64,000 bases of DNA from Streptomyces prunicolor NBRC 13075 (GTDB lineage Bacteria; Actinomycetota; Actinomycetes; Streptomycetales; Streptomycetaceae). The position numbers and the translations under genes are program-made. The DNA lies in contig NZ_BARF01000055.1 of NCBI RefSeq assembly GCF_000367365.1, forward strand, positions 1 to 64,000. Direction: 5' to 3'. Shown here in pieces: positions 26,429 through 35,044 of this stretch. Below the pieces are notes generated by a model, which had not been told where the DNA came from, ran no database searches, and saw only the letters and a program-made list of their open reading frames with translations. The stretch's first letter is position 1, and every line of letters begins with the position of its first letter.

Positions 26429-27198
26429 CACGACGCAGCACTTGCGTTTTGGTCGGGAGCTTCGGACTCCTCTTGCAACGTCACTGCTGCGTGAAGCAAC
26501 TCGTTGGCGTATCGATCGGCAGCATCTTTTACGCGATTCTTAGACGGCAGAATGAACCAACCGAAGAGGCAGACCAGGCAGAGCGCAAGACCAAGCAAGT
26601 TCGCGGCTGATACCTGCGGCCGGTCCACCAATGGCGCTACCCACACCATGTAGCCCACCAAAGTAAACCCAGAGAGAAGACTTATGCCTCTTGCGGCCCA
26701 CCGAACACCATAGACGTTGCGCTCATAGCCGTAGTTTCGGTTTTCAAAAAAGAGAAGCTCGAACTTCTCCTTGTCTCGGGTCTTTTTGCGCACACGCTCG
26801 ATTGCCCGCCCAATCGCATCATTCGCCCCGGCCGCGTCTTGGCATTCAGCTTCCAAGGAGAGCAACGAGACACCAGATACGGCCTCAACCGCCTTCCGCC
26901 ACGATTCGCGCTGCGCTGCACTTTTTGTTTGTGCGCCCAACCGCAGCCATACGGTCGTTGGTGGTCCACCCCAACTCTCCCAAAGGCGTTTTTCAACAGC
27001 CTTCCCGAAATTACGGACGGCGCCGACAATCAGTACGGGACCGACACCCGCAACAGCAAGGATTCCGAGGACATAGGAGACTCCCGATATCTGCCGCAAC
27101 CCCAGCACTGCGAAGAGAACGATCAGCGGAACGATCGCGAGCACGCCAGGCACTAGCCGCGCCCGGCGCTCGTATGCATTGAGGATCTCCACAGTCAT
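26428..27198 (-). CDS. Four-helix membrane protein paired with a metallo-beta-lactamase protein
   Basis: This 256-residue protein has a helical hairpin near the N-terminus (VLAIVPLIVLFAVLGL and VLGILAVAGVGPVLIVGAV, about 17-60), a soluble region of about 100 residues rich in charged helices, a second hairpin (about 175-225) and a cytoplasmic C-terminus. No known enzyme motif is seen. Its ATG at 27198 overlaps the stop of the metallo-beta-lactamase gene by 4 bp, so both proteins are made together. The layout (cytosolic hydrolase plus small membrane protein on a mobile element) is like two-gene conflict systems, but the function is unknown. Confidence 0.8.
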   Translation of the reverse strand: MTVEILNAYERRARLVPGVLAIVPLIVLFAVLGLRQISGVSYVLGILAVAGVGPVLIVGAVRNFGKAVEKRLWESWGGPPTTVWLRLGAQTKSAAQRESWRKAVEAVSGVSLLSLEAECQDAAGANDAIGRAIERVRKKTRDKEKFELLFFENRNYGYERNVYGVRWAARGISLLSGFTLVGYMVWVAPLVDRPQVSAANLLGLALCLVCLFGWFILPSKNRVKDAADRYANELLHAAVTLQEESEAPDQNASAAS

Positions 27199-28256
27199 GC
27201 GCCACCGTCGTCCTCGACGAGTGTGTGCAGGGGAAGTGCCTGCGACGGGCTGTAGCTCGAACGGCCAGGGGCGTCGGAGCTGTGATGCCACTTCGTACTG
27301 CCCTGGGTCGCGTGGACGGGGTAACCGCGCCGACGGAAGGCGTTGGTTACCTTCTTCGCCGGGTGCCGGTTGTCGGGGTTCTTCTTCGGCGCTGACACGA
27401 ACGCCGTTCCCACATCGCTCTGCCCCTTGGCTCCGAGCAGACGGTCCAGGATGGTCGGCCCGACGTTGTTACGGCTCCCATGGTGGGGCACCTGAACGAA
27501 CCGGAGGTCACCAGGGGAGAATCCATTCTCCTCAAGCTCGTCGACCACATGGCTAAGTGCAGGGATTCCAGCGTCACCGGTCAGCAGCAGCTTCTTACCG
27601 TCGACATCCAACAGGGTCACAACACTGGTGTTGTTCGTCAGCGACGTCTCGCCGTCGTCCCGAAGGGTCTCGTTATACAGACCCTCGCCGACGAGCTTCT
27701 TCGGCACCTCCTGCTTCCTCGCCTCGACGGTCTCCGCTGCAAGCTCCGTGACGAGTTCCTCGTAGTACAACTCGGTCGGCCCGAGCACAGAGAAGACACC
27801 GTCCTTCGTGCTCACGCCGGCGAACGGCTCGACGACCTCGACACGACGTGCCCGCGCGATGGCTTCCAACTCCAGCGCCGCCTCCAGCATCCGGCGGGCC
27901 GGGTCGTTCAGCTTGTTGCGCCAGTACGACGAAGTCCGCGCGCGCTCCATCGCCGCTGAGTGGTCCCAGGGCAGGTGCATCAGCAGCTGCTCGACGCGCA
28001 TCTTCTCCAGCACCGTCTTGAGACCGCAGATGTGGTCCTGGTCGGTGTGCGTCGACACCACGAAGTCGGCCCTGTCAGTGGCGTAGTACTTCTCGACGTG
28101 CTCGATCAGGGCGTCACCGCACTCGGTGTACCCGCCGTCGATGATGCCGACGGTCTGCTCGCGGCGCAGTCCGTGAAGGTTCCCGTACCGGAAGGCGATG
28201 GCATCGCCACCCTTGGATTCATTCCCCACCGGGAGGAAGTCGATCTCGTACCCCAT
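27195..28256 (-). CDS. ComEC-like metallo-beta-lactamase-fold hydrolase (no membrane domain)
   Basis: This 353-residue soluble protein has the zinc-site motif STHTDQDH (HxDxDH, residues 70-75), LLLTGDAG (metal-bridging Asp) and VPHHGSRNN (C-terminal His). These are the ComEC/Rec2-type MBL motifs, here without the membrane channel. The substrate may be nucleic acid or a nucleotide, which is inferred from the family. ATG 28256 has AAGGAA 5 nt upstream and fits the beta-strand start MGYEIDFLPVG. The longer frame to 28331 lacks a better site. It is coupled to the membrane protein downstream. Confidence 0.85.
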   Translation of the reverse strand: MGYEIDFLPVGNESKGGDAIAFRYGNLHGLRREQTVGIIDGGYTECGDALIEHVEKYYATDRADFVVSTHTDQDHICGLKTVLEKMRVEQLLMHLPWDHSAAMERARTSSYWRNKLNDPARRMLEAALELEAIARARRVEVVEPFAGVSTKDGVFSVLGPTELYYEELVTELAAETVEARKQEVPKKLVGEGLYNETLRDDGETSLTNNTSVVTLLDVDGKKLLLTGDAGIPALSHVVDELEENGFSPGDLRFVQVPHHGSRNNVGPTILDRLLGAKGQSDVGTAFVSAPKKNPDNRHPAKKVTNAFRRRGYPVHATQGSTKWHHSSDAPGRSSYSPSQALPLHTLVEDDGGA

Positions 28257-28891
28257 GTTGATTCCTTGGCTCCAGGCGCTTTGGCGCATCACACAAAGAG
28301 ACGGCCGTCGCACCCCCGTACCTTCGGCCAACTACCAACGCAGAGTAACCCCGGCGGTCCGCCACTTCTTCACGCTCCGTCAAACCTTGGGCAGGCAAAA
28401 GGAATAGACCACCACTCAGACGTGACCATTTGTGATCACTTCTGTTGCGTGGTGACCGTCCGTACCCCTCACCCCAACAGCCACGCAAAAACCTAGGTCC
28501 ACAGCAAACACCCAGCTCGGAACCAACACCTAGACACACGGGGATCGAACGACTACAGCAAGTCACGACCTATGCAGACTTCAGCAAGTGAACCGGTAGG
28601 CCAGAACACCCGTGTCAGCTACTGCAATTGACGTACTGAAGTTCAGCCATAAAGTCCTTGATCAGTTGAACCAGACCCACATGCTGTACGTAGGATCCCG
28701 CTGAACCGGGACTCAGTAGGCAGCGCCACGGGGACGTGTTGGCCGCGCTCGACTTCATCACCAAGGCTCACGATGTAGAGCTGGTCGTCCCTTCGGCTGG
28801 CCGGGCCAAGCTCGTGTGCGGGCTCACAGCTCCGGAGACCGAACCCGCAGGCACAACGAAGTAGCGAGTCGCGATCCAGAATCGGGGCAGC
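28257..28891. other. Divergent intergenic region with a possible gene remnant
   Basis: 635 bp between the MBL operon (minus) and the HEPN/RES gene (plus). No convincing gene. From about 28731 to 28863 the plus strand has an open stretch ending ...AKLVCGLTAPETEPAGTTK then a stop, without a clear start. A similar pattern (AELVRGLSTP) recurs at about 30829-30930. These may be decayed copies of one short sequence. Promoters for both flanking genes must lie here but none is clear. Confidence 0.4.
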
Positions 28892-30151
28892 ATGGGACTT
28901 GCAAAACGTCATGCTATGGAAATCGAAGAACAAGGCTGGGCCCCAACGGACAACGCATGGGTCTGCGAGCAGTGCGTCAACGAACCCTTCCTCGCAGCAA
29001 TAGTCAGGGACGCAGCCGACGAGGGTAAGGAGTGTAGTTACTGTGGCGAAAGTCCGGCTGCCGAGCTGGACATTTTCGTTGACGCCTTCACTCAAGGAAT
29101 ATTTGCCCGATACGGAGATGCAGACGGGACACTTCCGTACGACAGTGAGGACGGTGTTTATATCGGCACCACCCTAGACACTGAAGAAATGGTCGGTGAA
29201 TACTGTCATGTCTTCCGCGAGCCACTGCTTCAGGAGGCAGTGGCCGATGCGATCACTAATGATAAACTTTGGACCGACTTGCATGGCTGGTATACCTCAC
29301 CAACCGAAGCGCTCTCTGCTGGCTGGGAACGATTCCGTGAAGCCGTCATGTACGAGTCTCGTTACGTGTTCTGGCAGCGCAAGGACTGGCAAGACCAGGA
29401 ATACGATGCAGACGGCGTTCACCCGGCCAGAATCATGAAATCACTGAGCGAGCACATCGACGATCACGGCCTTTACCGCATCATCGAGGTGACTGACGCT
29501 TTCTGGCGAGCCCGTACCCGTACAGAGACCGAAGTTTCCTGGGGGGCAAAGGACCTAGGAACAGCAGGTCGGGAGCACGCGAGACAAGCGAACCGTATGA
29601 GTCCTGCCGGCATCCCTATGTTCTACGGTGCCGAAGACGCTGACACAGCCGTGAGGGAAAGCCTCGTAAGAACCTCCGACACACACGTCAGTGTCGCTGC
29701 GTTCCATGGAACGCAGCGCTTTAAGGTAGTCGATCTGACAGGAAGCAGGCTTCCCGAGCCCCCCTCGGAATTCGCTGTCGAACGGCTTACTGAAAGGTAC
29801 GGCATCCTGTTCCTTAAGGACTTCACGAAAGATCTAACCAGGGAAGTGCGGCCAACTTTCGAGCAGATCGAATATGTACCGACTCAGATCTTGATGGAGT
29901 ACCTACTTAAGATGCACGAGCCGTCGGGTGGCGGCACTATTGACGGCCTGATGTATACCTCTGCCGTGACAGGAAAGACCTGCGTCGTGTTCGACGTACC
30001 CAACAAGCGATGCATCAATCAGGACGACGAAATCGAGCGCTTCGCAGGTGACAAGCTTCATCTGAAAATTGACGCTGCATCATTGAGTACGTTCAAGATC
30101 AAGCGAGAATACGAACCGTTGCCGCCAGGCAACGACAACCCGTTCGCCTAA
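28892..30151 (+). CDS. HEPN/RES-type protein (predicted NAD-degrading toxin-like effector)
   Basis: This 419-residue protein has an N-terminal four-cysteine site, CEQC (25-28) and CSYC (48-51), followed by a helical HEPN/RES N-terminal domain, and a RES domain at about 200-400. In the RES part, FWRAR (about 204-208), RMSPAGIPMFYGAED (about 235-249) and TAVRES (about 252-257) match the Arg, Tyr and Glu/Ser positions of the family. RES proteins studied so far consume NAD+ as toxins. A role in anti-phage defence or element competition is inference. No Xre-type antitoxin adjoins it; a one-helix membrane protein follows 21 bp later. Confidence 0.85.
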   Translation: MGLAKRHAMEIEEQGWAPTDNAWVCEQCVNEPFLAAIVRDAADEGKECSYCGESPAAELDIFVDAFTQGIFARYGDADGTLPYDSEDGVYIGTTLDTEEMVGEYCHVFREPLLQEAVADAITNDKLWTDLHGWYTSPTEALSAGWERFREAVMYESRYVFWQRKDWQDQEYDADGVHPARIMKSLSEHIDDHGLYRIIEVTDAFWRARTRTETEVSWGAKDLGTAGREHARQANRMSPAGIPMFYGAEDADTAVRESLVRTSDTHVSVAAFHGTQRFKVVDLTGSRLPEPPSEFAVERLTERYGILFLKDFTKDLTREVRPTFEQIEYVPTQILMEYLLKMHEPSGGGTIDGLMYTSAVTGKTCVVFDVPNKRCINQDDEIERFAGDKLHLKIDAASLSTFKIKREYEPLPPGNDNPFA

Positions 30152-30172
30152 CCGCTTGAGTATCGGGGGAAT

Positions 30173-30718
30173 ATGAGCTCATCCACTAGCGCACTGGTCA
30201 TTGCCCTCGTAGGAATCATAGGCACACTCGCTTCTGCGCTTCTTACCCAACGGAGCGCCAGCAGCAACACGTTACGAGAACTTGAGCGGGCCGATCAGCA
30301 ACGGCGAGAAGAGCGTGGCCACCAAACCAAGCAGGCAATCGTTGAAGCTCGACGTTCCTGCTATGTCGCGCTGAACATCGCCGCCCGTTTATATCAGACG
30401 GCATTGACTAACTACCTTATTGCCATTCGCTCCGGTGCCGTGACCGATGAGATACGCATCGACGTAGACGAGATGAGGCGAGGTCACAGAGCTCGTGACG
30501 CGGAAGCTCAGATGCTCGTACCAGACGATGTGTTGATTGCGGCCGGTAAGGTAAATAGTCACCTCAGTATTTTGTACGGAATCTTGCGCCGACTCGATCT
30601 CGGAGAGCCTGAGCCAGGCGAAACCATTGAGATGGCAGCTGAGTTGCGTGTGGGGACGTGGGAACTGTTGGCCGCGATGCGAACCATCATGCGACGCGAT
30701 CTAGGCATCGCTCCGTAG
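30173..30718 (+). CDS. Hypothetical one-helix membrane protein, partner of HEPN/RES gene
   Basis: This 181-residue protein has an N-terminal membrane helix (about 7-25, ALVIALVGIIGTLASALL) and a long, mostly helical, charged cytoplasmic part (RELERADQQRREERGHQTKQ, then amphipathic helices). The ATG at 30173 has GGGGG 4-8 nt upstream. It lies 21 bp after the HEPN/RES gene and is probably co-transcribed. No family motif recognised. It could be a membrane sensor or an inhibitor, but this is speculation. Confidence 0.75.
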   Translation: MSSSTSALVIALVGIIGTLASALLTQRSASSNTLRELERADQQRREERGHQTKQAIVEARRSCYVALNIAARLYQTALTNYLIAIRSGAVTDEIRIDVDEMRRGHRARDAEAQMLVPDDVLIAAGKVNSHLSILYGILRRLDLGEPEPGETIEMAAELRVGTWELLAAMRTIMRRDLGIAP

Positions 30719-30955
30719 AGACAGAGAAGTCAGAATCACTGATGTCCCACCATCCGGCTGTTCTATGGCCATAAGCCACGCGGAGCGCGGACAGCGCAAC
30801 GTGTCATCCTGAGGGTTGTCAACTGCCTTACAGGTTGACCCTGCTGAGCTTGTGCGCGGGCTCAGTACACCGCAGGACGCTGGGCTACAGTCGAGCGGTA
30901 AAGGAAAAGACGACCCCGTGAGGTCGTCATAGTTCTGCATGCGACTGCTAATCGA

Positions 30956-31633
30956 CTAATTGTTGTAAGTGAGCGACTTGATCGCTTTCTCTACCGTAGT
31001 CACACCGTCTGTTTCACCTTCGTCCTGGTAAACGGTATAGACAATGTCAAGCTTCTTGCCGTTCCCCAAGCCAAAGACGTATTCATAGACCGTCTGGTGC
31101 AGATCAACACTAAACACACCTTTGTAGCGCTTACCGTGCAGACTGCCGATCGAAAAGTCTTCCGTTGTCTCCGTAAGTCCAGTTTGAGGGGAGGACCACT
31201 GCGGGCCTAGTCCTGTATCGATGACTTCTGAAACGCTCGCACGGAAGCGAAGGCTATCGCCTGCGTATTCGGTGGCCAATGTGTTAACCGTGGCAGGAAC
31301 TCCAGCCTGATAAGAAACGCTCATGCTGCCAAGGAAATCATTTGGGTACCGTGTCATTTTCCAGCCATCCGGCACTTTCATGCTAAACGCCCCACCCTGG
31401 GTCGTCACTGTTACCCAGTCCGCCGTTTCTTCGGTCACAGTGGATTCTTTATCATTTGACGTCTTTGCGTTAGACTTAGGCGTTGAGCTGCTTGCCGTGC
31501 TAGTACTCTTCTTGGTGTCGTGATTCTTGTGCCACACATACCAGCCGCTAAAGCCAATGAGTGCCACAACTACAACGACGGCCAGAATGCCAACGAGTCC
31601 AAAGCCTTTGGTGTTGAGTTGTTTGTTCTTCAT
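30956..31633 (-). CDS. Pilin-like or membrane-anchored secreted protein, AT-rich gene
   Basis: This 225-residue protein starts KNKQLNTKGFGLVGIL then a strong hydrophobic helix and WYVWHKN, a prepilin-like N-terminus but without the Glu5 of classical pilins. A Ser/Thr/Lys-rich linker (about 38-65) leads to an extracytoplasmic domain with WVTVTTQGGAFSMKVPDGWKM (DUF1795- or PsbP-like beginning). Such N-termini are common in Saccharibacteria. The coding DNA has a lower G+C (31 of 60 in 31561-31620). ATG 31633 has AAGG 10 nt upstream. The frame continues upstream, but without a signal-like start. Confidence 0.75.
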   Translation of the reverse strand: MKNKQLNTKGFGLVGILAVVVVVALIGFSGWYVWHKNHDTKKSTSTASSSTPKSNAKTSNDKESTVTEETADWVTVTTQGGAFSMKVPDGWKMTRYPNDFLGSMSVSYQAGVPATVNTLATEYAGDSLRFRASVSEVIDTGLGPQWSSPQTGLTETTEDFSIGSLHGKRYKGVFSVDLHQTVYEYVFGLGNGKKLDIVYTVYQDEGETDGVTTVEKAIKSLTYNN

Positions 31634-31707
31634 ATTGGTGAAGCCTTGTTTACATTTTACATTTAGGATAGCAGAAGCTACCGGTAAATAATACTGAGTG
31701 TTGCTAA

Positions 31708-31774
31708 CGCGGGAATGAGAAGAGGAGTTCGACAGGCTGGTTTGCCCGGAACACTTCATATTCTCATTCCCGCG
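31708..31774. repeat. Perfect 14-bp inverted repeat around 39 nt
   Basis: CGCGGGAATGAGAA at 31708-31721 is exactly reverse-complemented at 31761-31774. It lies between the pilin-like gene and the M23/propeller gene. The loop is long for a terminator. It could be a terminal repeat of a small mobile sequence or a structured RNA element. Confidence 0.8.
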
Positions 31775-31880
31775 CAGATCAAGCGTACGTACCAATGGCA
31801 CGGCTCGATCTTAATTGCACCTACAAAATCTTCCCGGCACGTGGTGTTCTGCTGGCGCCTCATGTGAGTGTCCAGTCAGA

Positions 31881-33602
31881 TCAGTGATACGTGCTGCCCA
31901 CGCCGCCGATCCCCAATGGGCCGTACCACGAACCGCTGCTCGACCAATAGGCCCACAGCGAATGGCTGGGGCCCTCGGTGACAATGGTTGGGCTGCTACT
32001 GGTAGAGCTGAAGGCGATCGAGGGCATGGAGTACGTACTCCCCGAGCCAGCGATGCCAAGCGGGCCCGTCCAGACACCACTGGTTTGCTGCCAGTAGATC
32101 CGGAGCGTGTTGCTCGGACCCTGGGCTGCGATTGTAGGGCGAGCTGCTGCGCCGGTATTGAACGCAATCGACGGCGCGGAGTAGGTACTGCTAGACGCGC
32201 CAACACCAAGTGGACCAGCCCACGACCCGCTACTGGTTTGCCAGTAGACGTACAGCGAATTGCTGGGGCCTTGGGCCGCAATGGTGACTTGGCCGCTGGC
32301 ATTGAACGCCAGCGAAGGTGTAGTGAAGGTACTCCCAACCACCCCAACGCCCAAAGGCCCTGTCCAGGCTCCGCCGCCAAGCTGCCAGTAGATCCGGAGC
32401 GTGTTGCTCGGACCTTGCACGGCCACCGTCGGCAAACCGCTGACTGGGTTGAACGCAATCGAGGGCGCCGAAAACGTGCTCCCCGAGGCGCCAACGCCCA
32501 ACGGTCCGACCCACGAACTGCCACTCGTCCAGTACGTCCACAAGGTGTTACTGGGACCCTGTACGGCGATTGTGGGATTTCCGCTCGGACTGAACGCCAG
32601 TGCTGGGGCAGTATATGTACTACCGGCTGCACCAACACCGAGTGGCCCCGACCATGACCCGTTGGCATTTTGCCAATAGATCCACAGTCGGCTGCCTGGC
32701 CCACGCGCCGCAATGACCGGGGACCCGGTCACTGGGTTGAAGGCGACCGAGGGCGCCGAGTAGGTGCTTCCCGCCCCACCGATTCCCAACGGCCCAGCCC
32801 ACGACCCGCTACTGGTCTGCCAGTAGACGTACAGCGAGTTGTTCGGTCCCTGCGCTGCGACCATTGGTTGGCCGTTCGTGGGATTGAAGGCAACGCTGAC
32901 ACCGAGCTGCGAGGGGTCGGTGGGGGTTGTGGTACCGCTAGGCACGCTGTCGCAGGCTTCCCGTGTTCCAGCGTTGCTGGAGCCGAGTACACCAAAGGCA
33001 TCGCCCAACGGGACATTGGTGGAGCCGGGGTTTCCGAGGTCCACATAGCACGAGTGGTTCGTCGTGTTGTGGAACTCGACGTGCACATGTGTGCCCGGGT
33101 TGCAGCCGCCCCAGTTGTGCACCGTCCCCAACGTCATGCCGTTGGTTAGGGCCCCGCTCGTTACGGCACCTTGCAGGTGGGCGAAGTACAGCCAGCCCAC
33201 ATTGGTGCCGCCGACAAATACATTCAGGCGGGTGCTGGTGCCGCAACTTGTCGAACTGGTTCCCCAGCTGAAGCTAAGCGCGGCTGTAGCGTAGGGCACC
33301 ATAAGCCGAACGGCAGTGCCCTCGGAAGCATAGATGTCGGTTGCCCAGTCGCCGCCTCCAGGCGTGTGATGCACGGACGGGTGACTGGAGTTTTCGTCCG
33401 TATATGGCGGACTGATACCCACGTTCCAAGCCCACTTGCCGGTAAACGGCATTCCGATGACAGCTTCGGGCGTAGTGTCCGCTGCTGCCGGCGTAGCCGT
33501 TCCCACTGTGACTGCGGTCGCTCCGAAGAGCAGCGCCAGTATGACGAGGATTGCGGCGAGCCGCGGATGCGATTTGCGCCCTTTCCATGGTCCCATGGCC
33601 AT
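31881..33602 (-). CDS. Secreted M23-like metallopeptidase domain fused to a seven-bladed lectin-type propeller
   Basis: This 573-residue protein has an N-terminal signal peptide (RLAAILVILALLFG then ATPAAA, about 14-40). The first domain (about 45-200) has GGGDWATDIYASEGTAV and GTHVHVEFHN, which place a metal-binding Asp and an HxH as in LytM/M23 peptidoglycan hydrolases. From about 235 to the end there are seven repeats, each with GPLGxG, a GSTYSAPSIAFN-like strand and a QGPSNTLxxYW-like strand, as in PLL/tectonin-type propellers that bind sugars. The start at 33602 has AAGGGGA upstream. A cell-wall-directed role outside the cell is inferred. Confidence 0.8.
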   Translation of the reverse strand: MAMGPWKGRKSHPRLAAILVILALLFGATAVTVGTATPAAADTTPEAVIGMPFTGKWAWNVGISPPYTDENSSHPSVHHTPGGGDWATDIYASEGTAVRLMVPYATAALSFSWGTSSTSCGTSTRLNVFVGGTNVGWLYFAHLQGAVTSGALTNGMTLGTVHNWGGCNPGTHVHVEFHNTTNHSCYVDLGNPGSTNVPLGDAFGVLGSSNAGTREACDSVPSGTTTPTDPSQLGVSVAFNPTNGQPMVAAQGPNNSLYVYWQTSSGSWAGPLGIGGAGSTYSAPSVAFNPVTGSPVIAARGPGSRLWIYWQNANGSWSGPLGVGAAGSTYTAPALAFSPSGNPTIAVQGPSNTLWTYWTSGSSWVGPLGVGASGSTFSAPSIAFNPVSGLPTVAVQGPSNTLRIYWQLGGGAWTGPLGVGVVGSTFTTPSLAFNASGQVTIAAQGPSNSLYVYWQTSSGSWAGPLGVGASSSTYSAPSIAFNTGAAARPTIAAQGPSNTLRIYWQQTSGVWTGPLGIAGSGSTYSMPSIAFSSTSSSPTIVTEGPSHSLWAYWSSSGSWYGPLGIGGVGSTYH

Positions 33603-33790
33603 GACGGTCCCCTTCAGGGTTTTTGTAGGTGCGTAAGATGCACGCGAACTAGAGCCTCGGCATATGGCCGAGGTGTTCAGCGCTACTGTGCGCAAAGTGT
33701 TCACGCCAGTTCTTACTGGGCGCGGATTATGGGATAAGCTCGTCCGAATTGCAAGCTTTTGTAGACAAAACTACAGCGAAATGCTGATGT

Positions 33791-35014
33791 CTAGTCCTGC
33801 TTAATCTGCGAGACGGTCAGCACGTATTGCCGATCGGGATTTTGGTTGGCGTTGAGCATATAGAAACCGTTGCGCTCTAGGCGCTCATACACATCCTTTG
33901 GCGTCATGTGCCATGCGCGCCAGAAAAGAATGCGGTCACCCTTGTTGAACTCCAACACTTGCTTGCCGCGACCAAACTCGAACGTCATTGTCACGGCTGA
34001 CGTGAGCCGGATACGCAAGTACCGCTGTCTCAGTTCTTCGTCATAGCCCTTGTCGACCTCGTATAGCTTCTCGTCAATGTTCAGTAGATCAAATACGAAA
34101 CGAACAATCGGGTCCATGAGCGTGTTGCTTGCGTCGCCGGCGCTGAAGTCGATTGAACTTCGCGTGTTGTCAGTGTCGAGCTTACTGGTGTAGATGAAAA
34201 TATCGTCCTTCCTCAAACTTTCAGAGATGGTGCGAAAAGCTTCGTCGGGATCACGGAAGTTGTTCGATGTGCCGCCTAAGAAAAGAACAATATTGGCAAC
34301 GCGCTCATCTTTGAGGTAGTCCTCGGCTAGGAGGTGACCAAAACGCTCGCGCTTGATGTCAAGTTCATAAGCGTCGTATTGCACGGTTCCGCCAAACCAC
34401 TGCTTAATGTTTCGCCCGGCGATGTCGAGCATCTCGCGACTAATATCAAGCCCTACGTAGCGCCCGAGCTTTTTAGATTCCAAGTAGTGCTCGATAAGTC
34501 CACGTACAGGCATGGCGTTGCCTACGCCTATGTCAATAATATTAACCTTGTCGTATTCGCCAGCCAGTTCATCAAGGAATTGCGTGCTCATACCGAGAAG
34601 CTTCACTGTCTCGGTGATGTTCGAGGAGTCCTCGGTTGCTAAGCGCTGCACGTACTTGTCCCAGTTTTCAGCGCCACCATCAAAATAGTTTAGTTCGCAG
34701 TCGACTTCGCGGTATTTTTCCAAGTTGACCACGATGTCATACACTTGACCCTCGGTGTAGGTGTTGTAAAACTCATCGCGAGGCGTAATTTCTTTGAATG
34801 AGTGCCGAGGGCGATATTTTTTACCCTCATCCACCAGGCGCTTAATTATCTCAACGTTTTTCGCGGAACGTATAACATATGTCTTGCTGCCTTGCTCGAA
34901 AAGCTCCAAGTCTAGCTTTCCATTTTTGGTTGAGCGAATCCAGTTCGTGACGGTCGGAACAGACACACCATATGTGTCGGTGATTTCTTGTTTGGTGAAA
35001 TAATGAGCGGCCAC
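33791..35014 (-). CDS. HTH domain fused to EgtD-like SAM-dependent methyltransferase, AT-rich gene
   Basis: This 407-residue protein has an N-terminal helix-turn-helix (YFTKQEITDTYGVSVPTVTN, about 4-25) followed by a linker. The methyltransferase domain of the histidine-specific family (PF10017) has IIDIGVGNAMPVRGLIEHYL (SAM loop, about 145-165), YVGLDISREML, and a glycine-Ser-Asn region FLGGTSNNFRDPDEAF. The fusion of an HTH with this domain is known to me mainly from Saccharibacteria-like genomes. G+C is about 45% in 34801-34860, against about 70% in the backbone. GTG 35014 has AGAGG 10 nt upstream; an ATG at 35071 is possible but less likely. Confidence 0.8.
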   Translation of the reverse strand: MAAHYFTKQEITDTYGVSVPTVTNWIRSTKNGKLDLELFEQGSKTYVIRSAKNVEIIKRLVDEGKKYRPRHSFKEITPRDEFYNTYTEGQVYDIVVNLEKYREVDCELNYFDGGAENWDKYVQRLATEDSSNITETVKLLGMSTQFLDELAGEYDKVNIIDIGVGNAMPVRGLIEHYLESKKLGRYVGLDISREMLDIAGRNIKQWFGGTVQYDAYELDIKRERFGHLLAEDYLKDERVANIVLFLGGTSNNFRDPDEAFRTISESLRKDDIFIYTSKLDTDNTRSSIDFSAGDASNTLMDPIVRFVFDLLNIDEKLYEVDKGYDEELRQRYLRIRLTSAVTMTFEFGRGKQVLEFNKGDRILFWRAWHMTPKDVYERLERNGFYMLNANQNPDRQYVLTVSQIKQD

Positions 35015-35044
35015 GCGATTGTTTCCTCTATTAAGTTTTAGTTG

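Noticed and set aside
28643..29095. A 150-codon minus-strand open frame across the start of the HEPN/RES gene
   Set aside because: It overlaps the HEPN/RES coding start, has no ribosome-binding site and no recognisable domain. The plus-strand gene explains the region better.
31708..31774. Integron attC site
   Set aside because: The arms lack the GTTRRRY/RYYYAAC core sites, and no integron integrase or cassette series is present.
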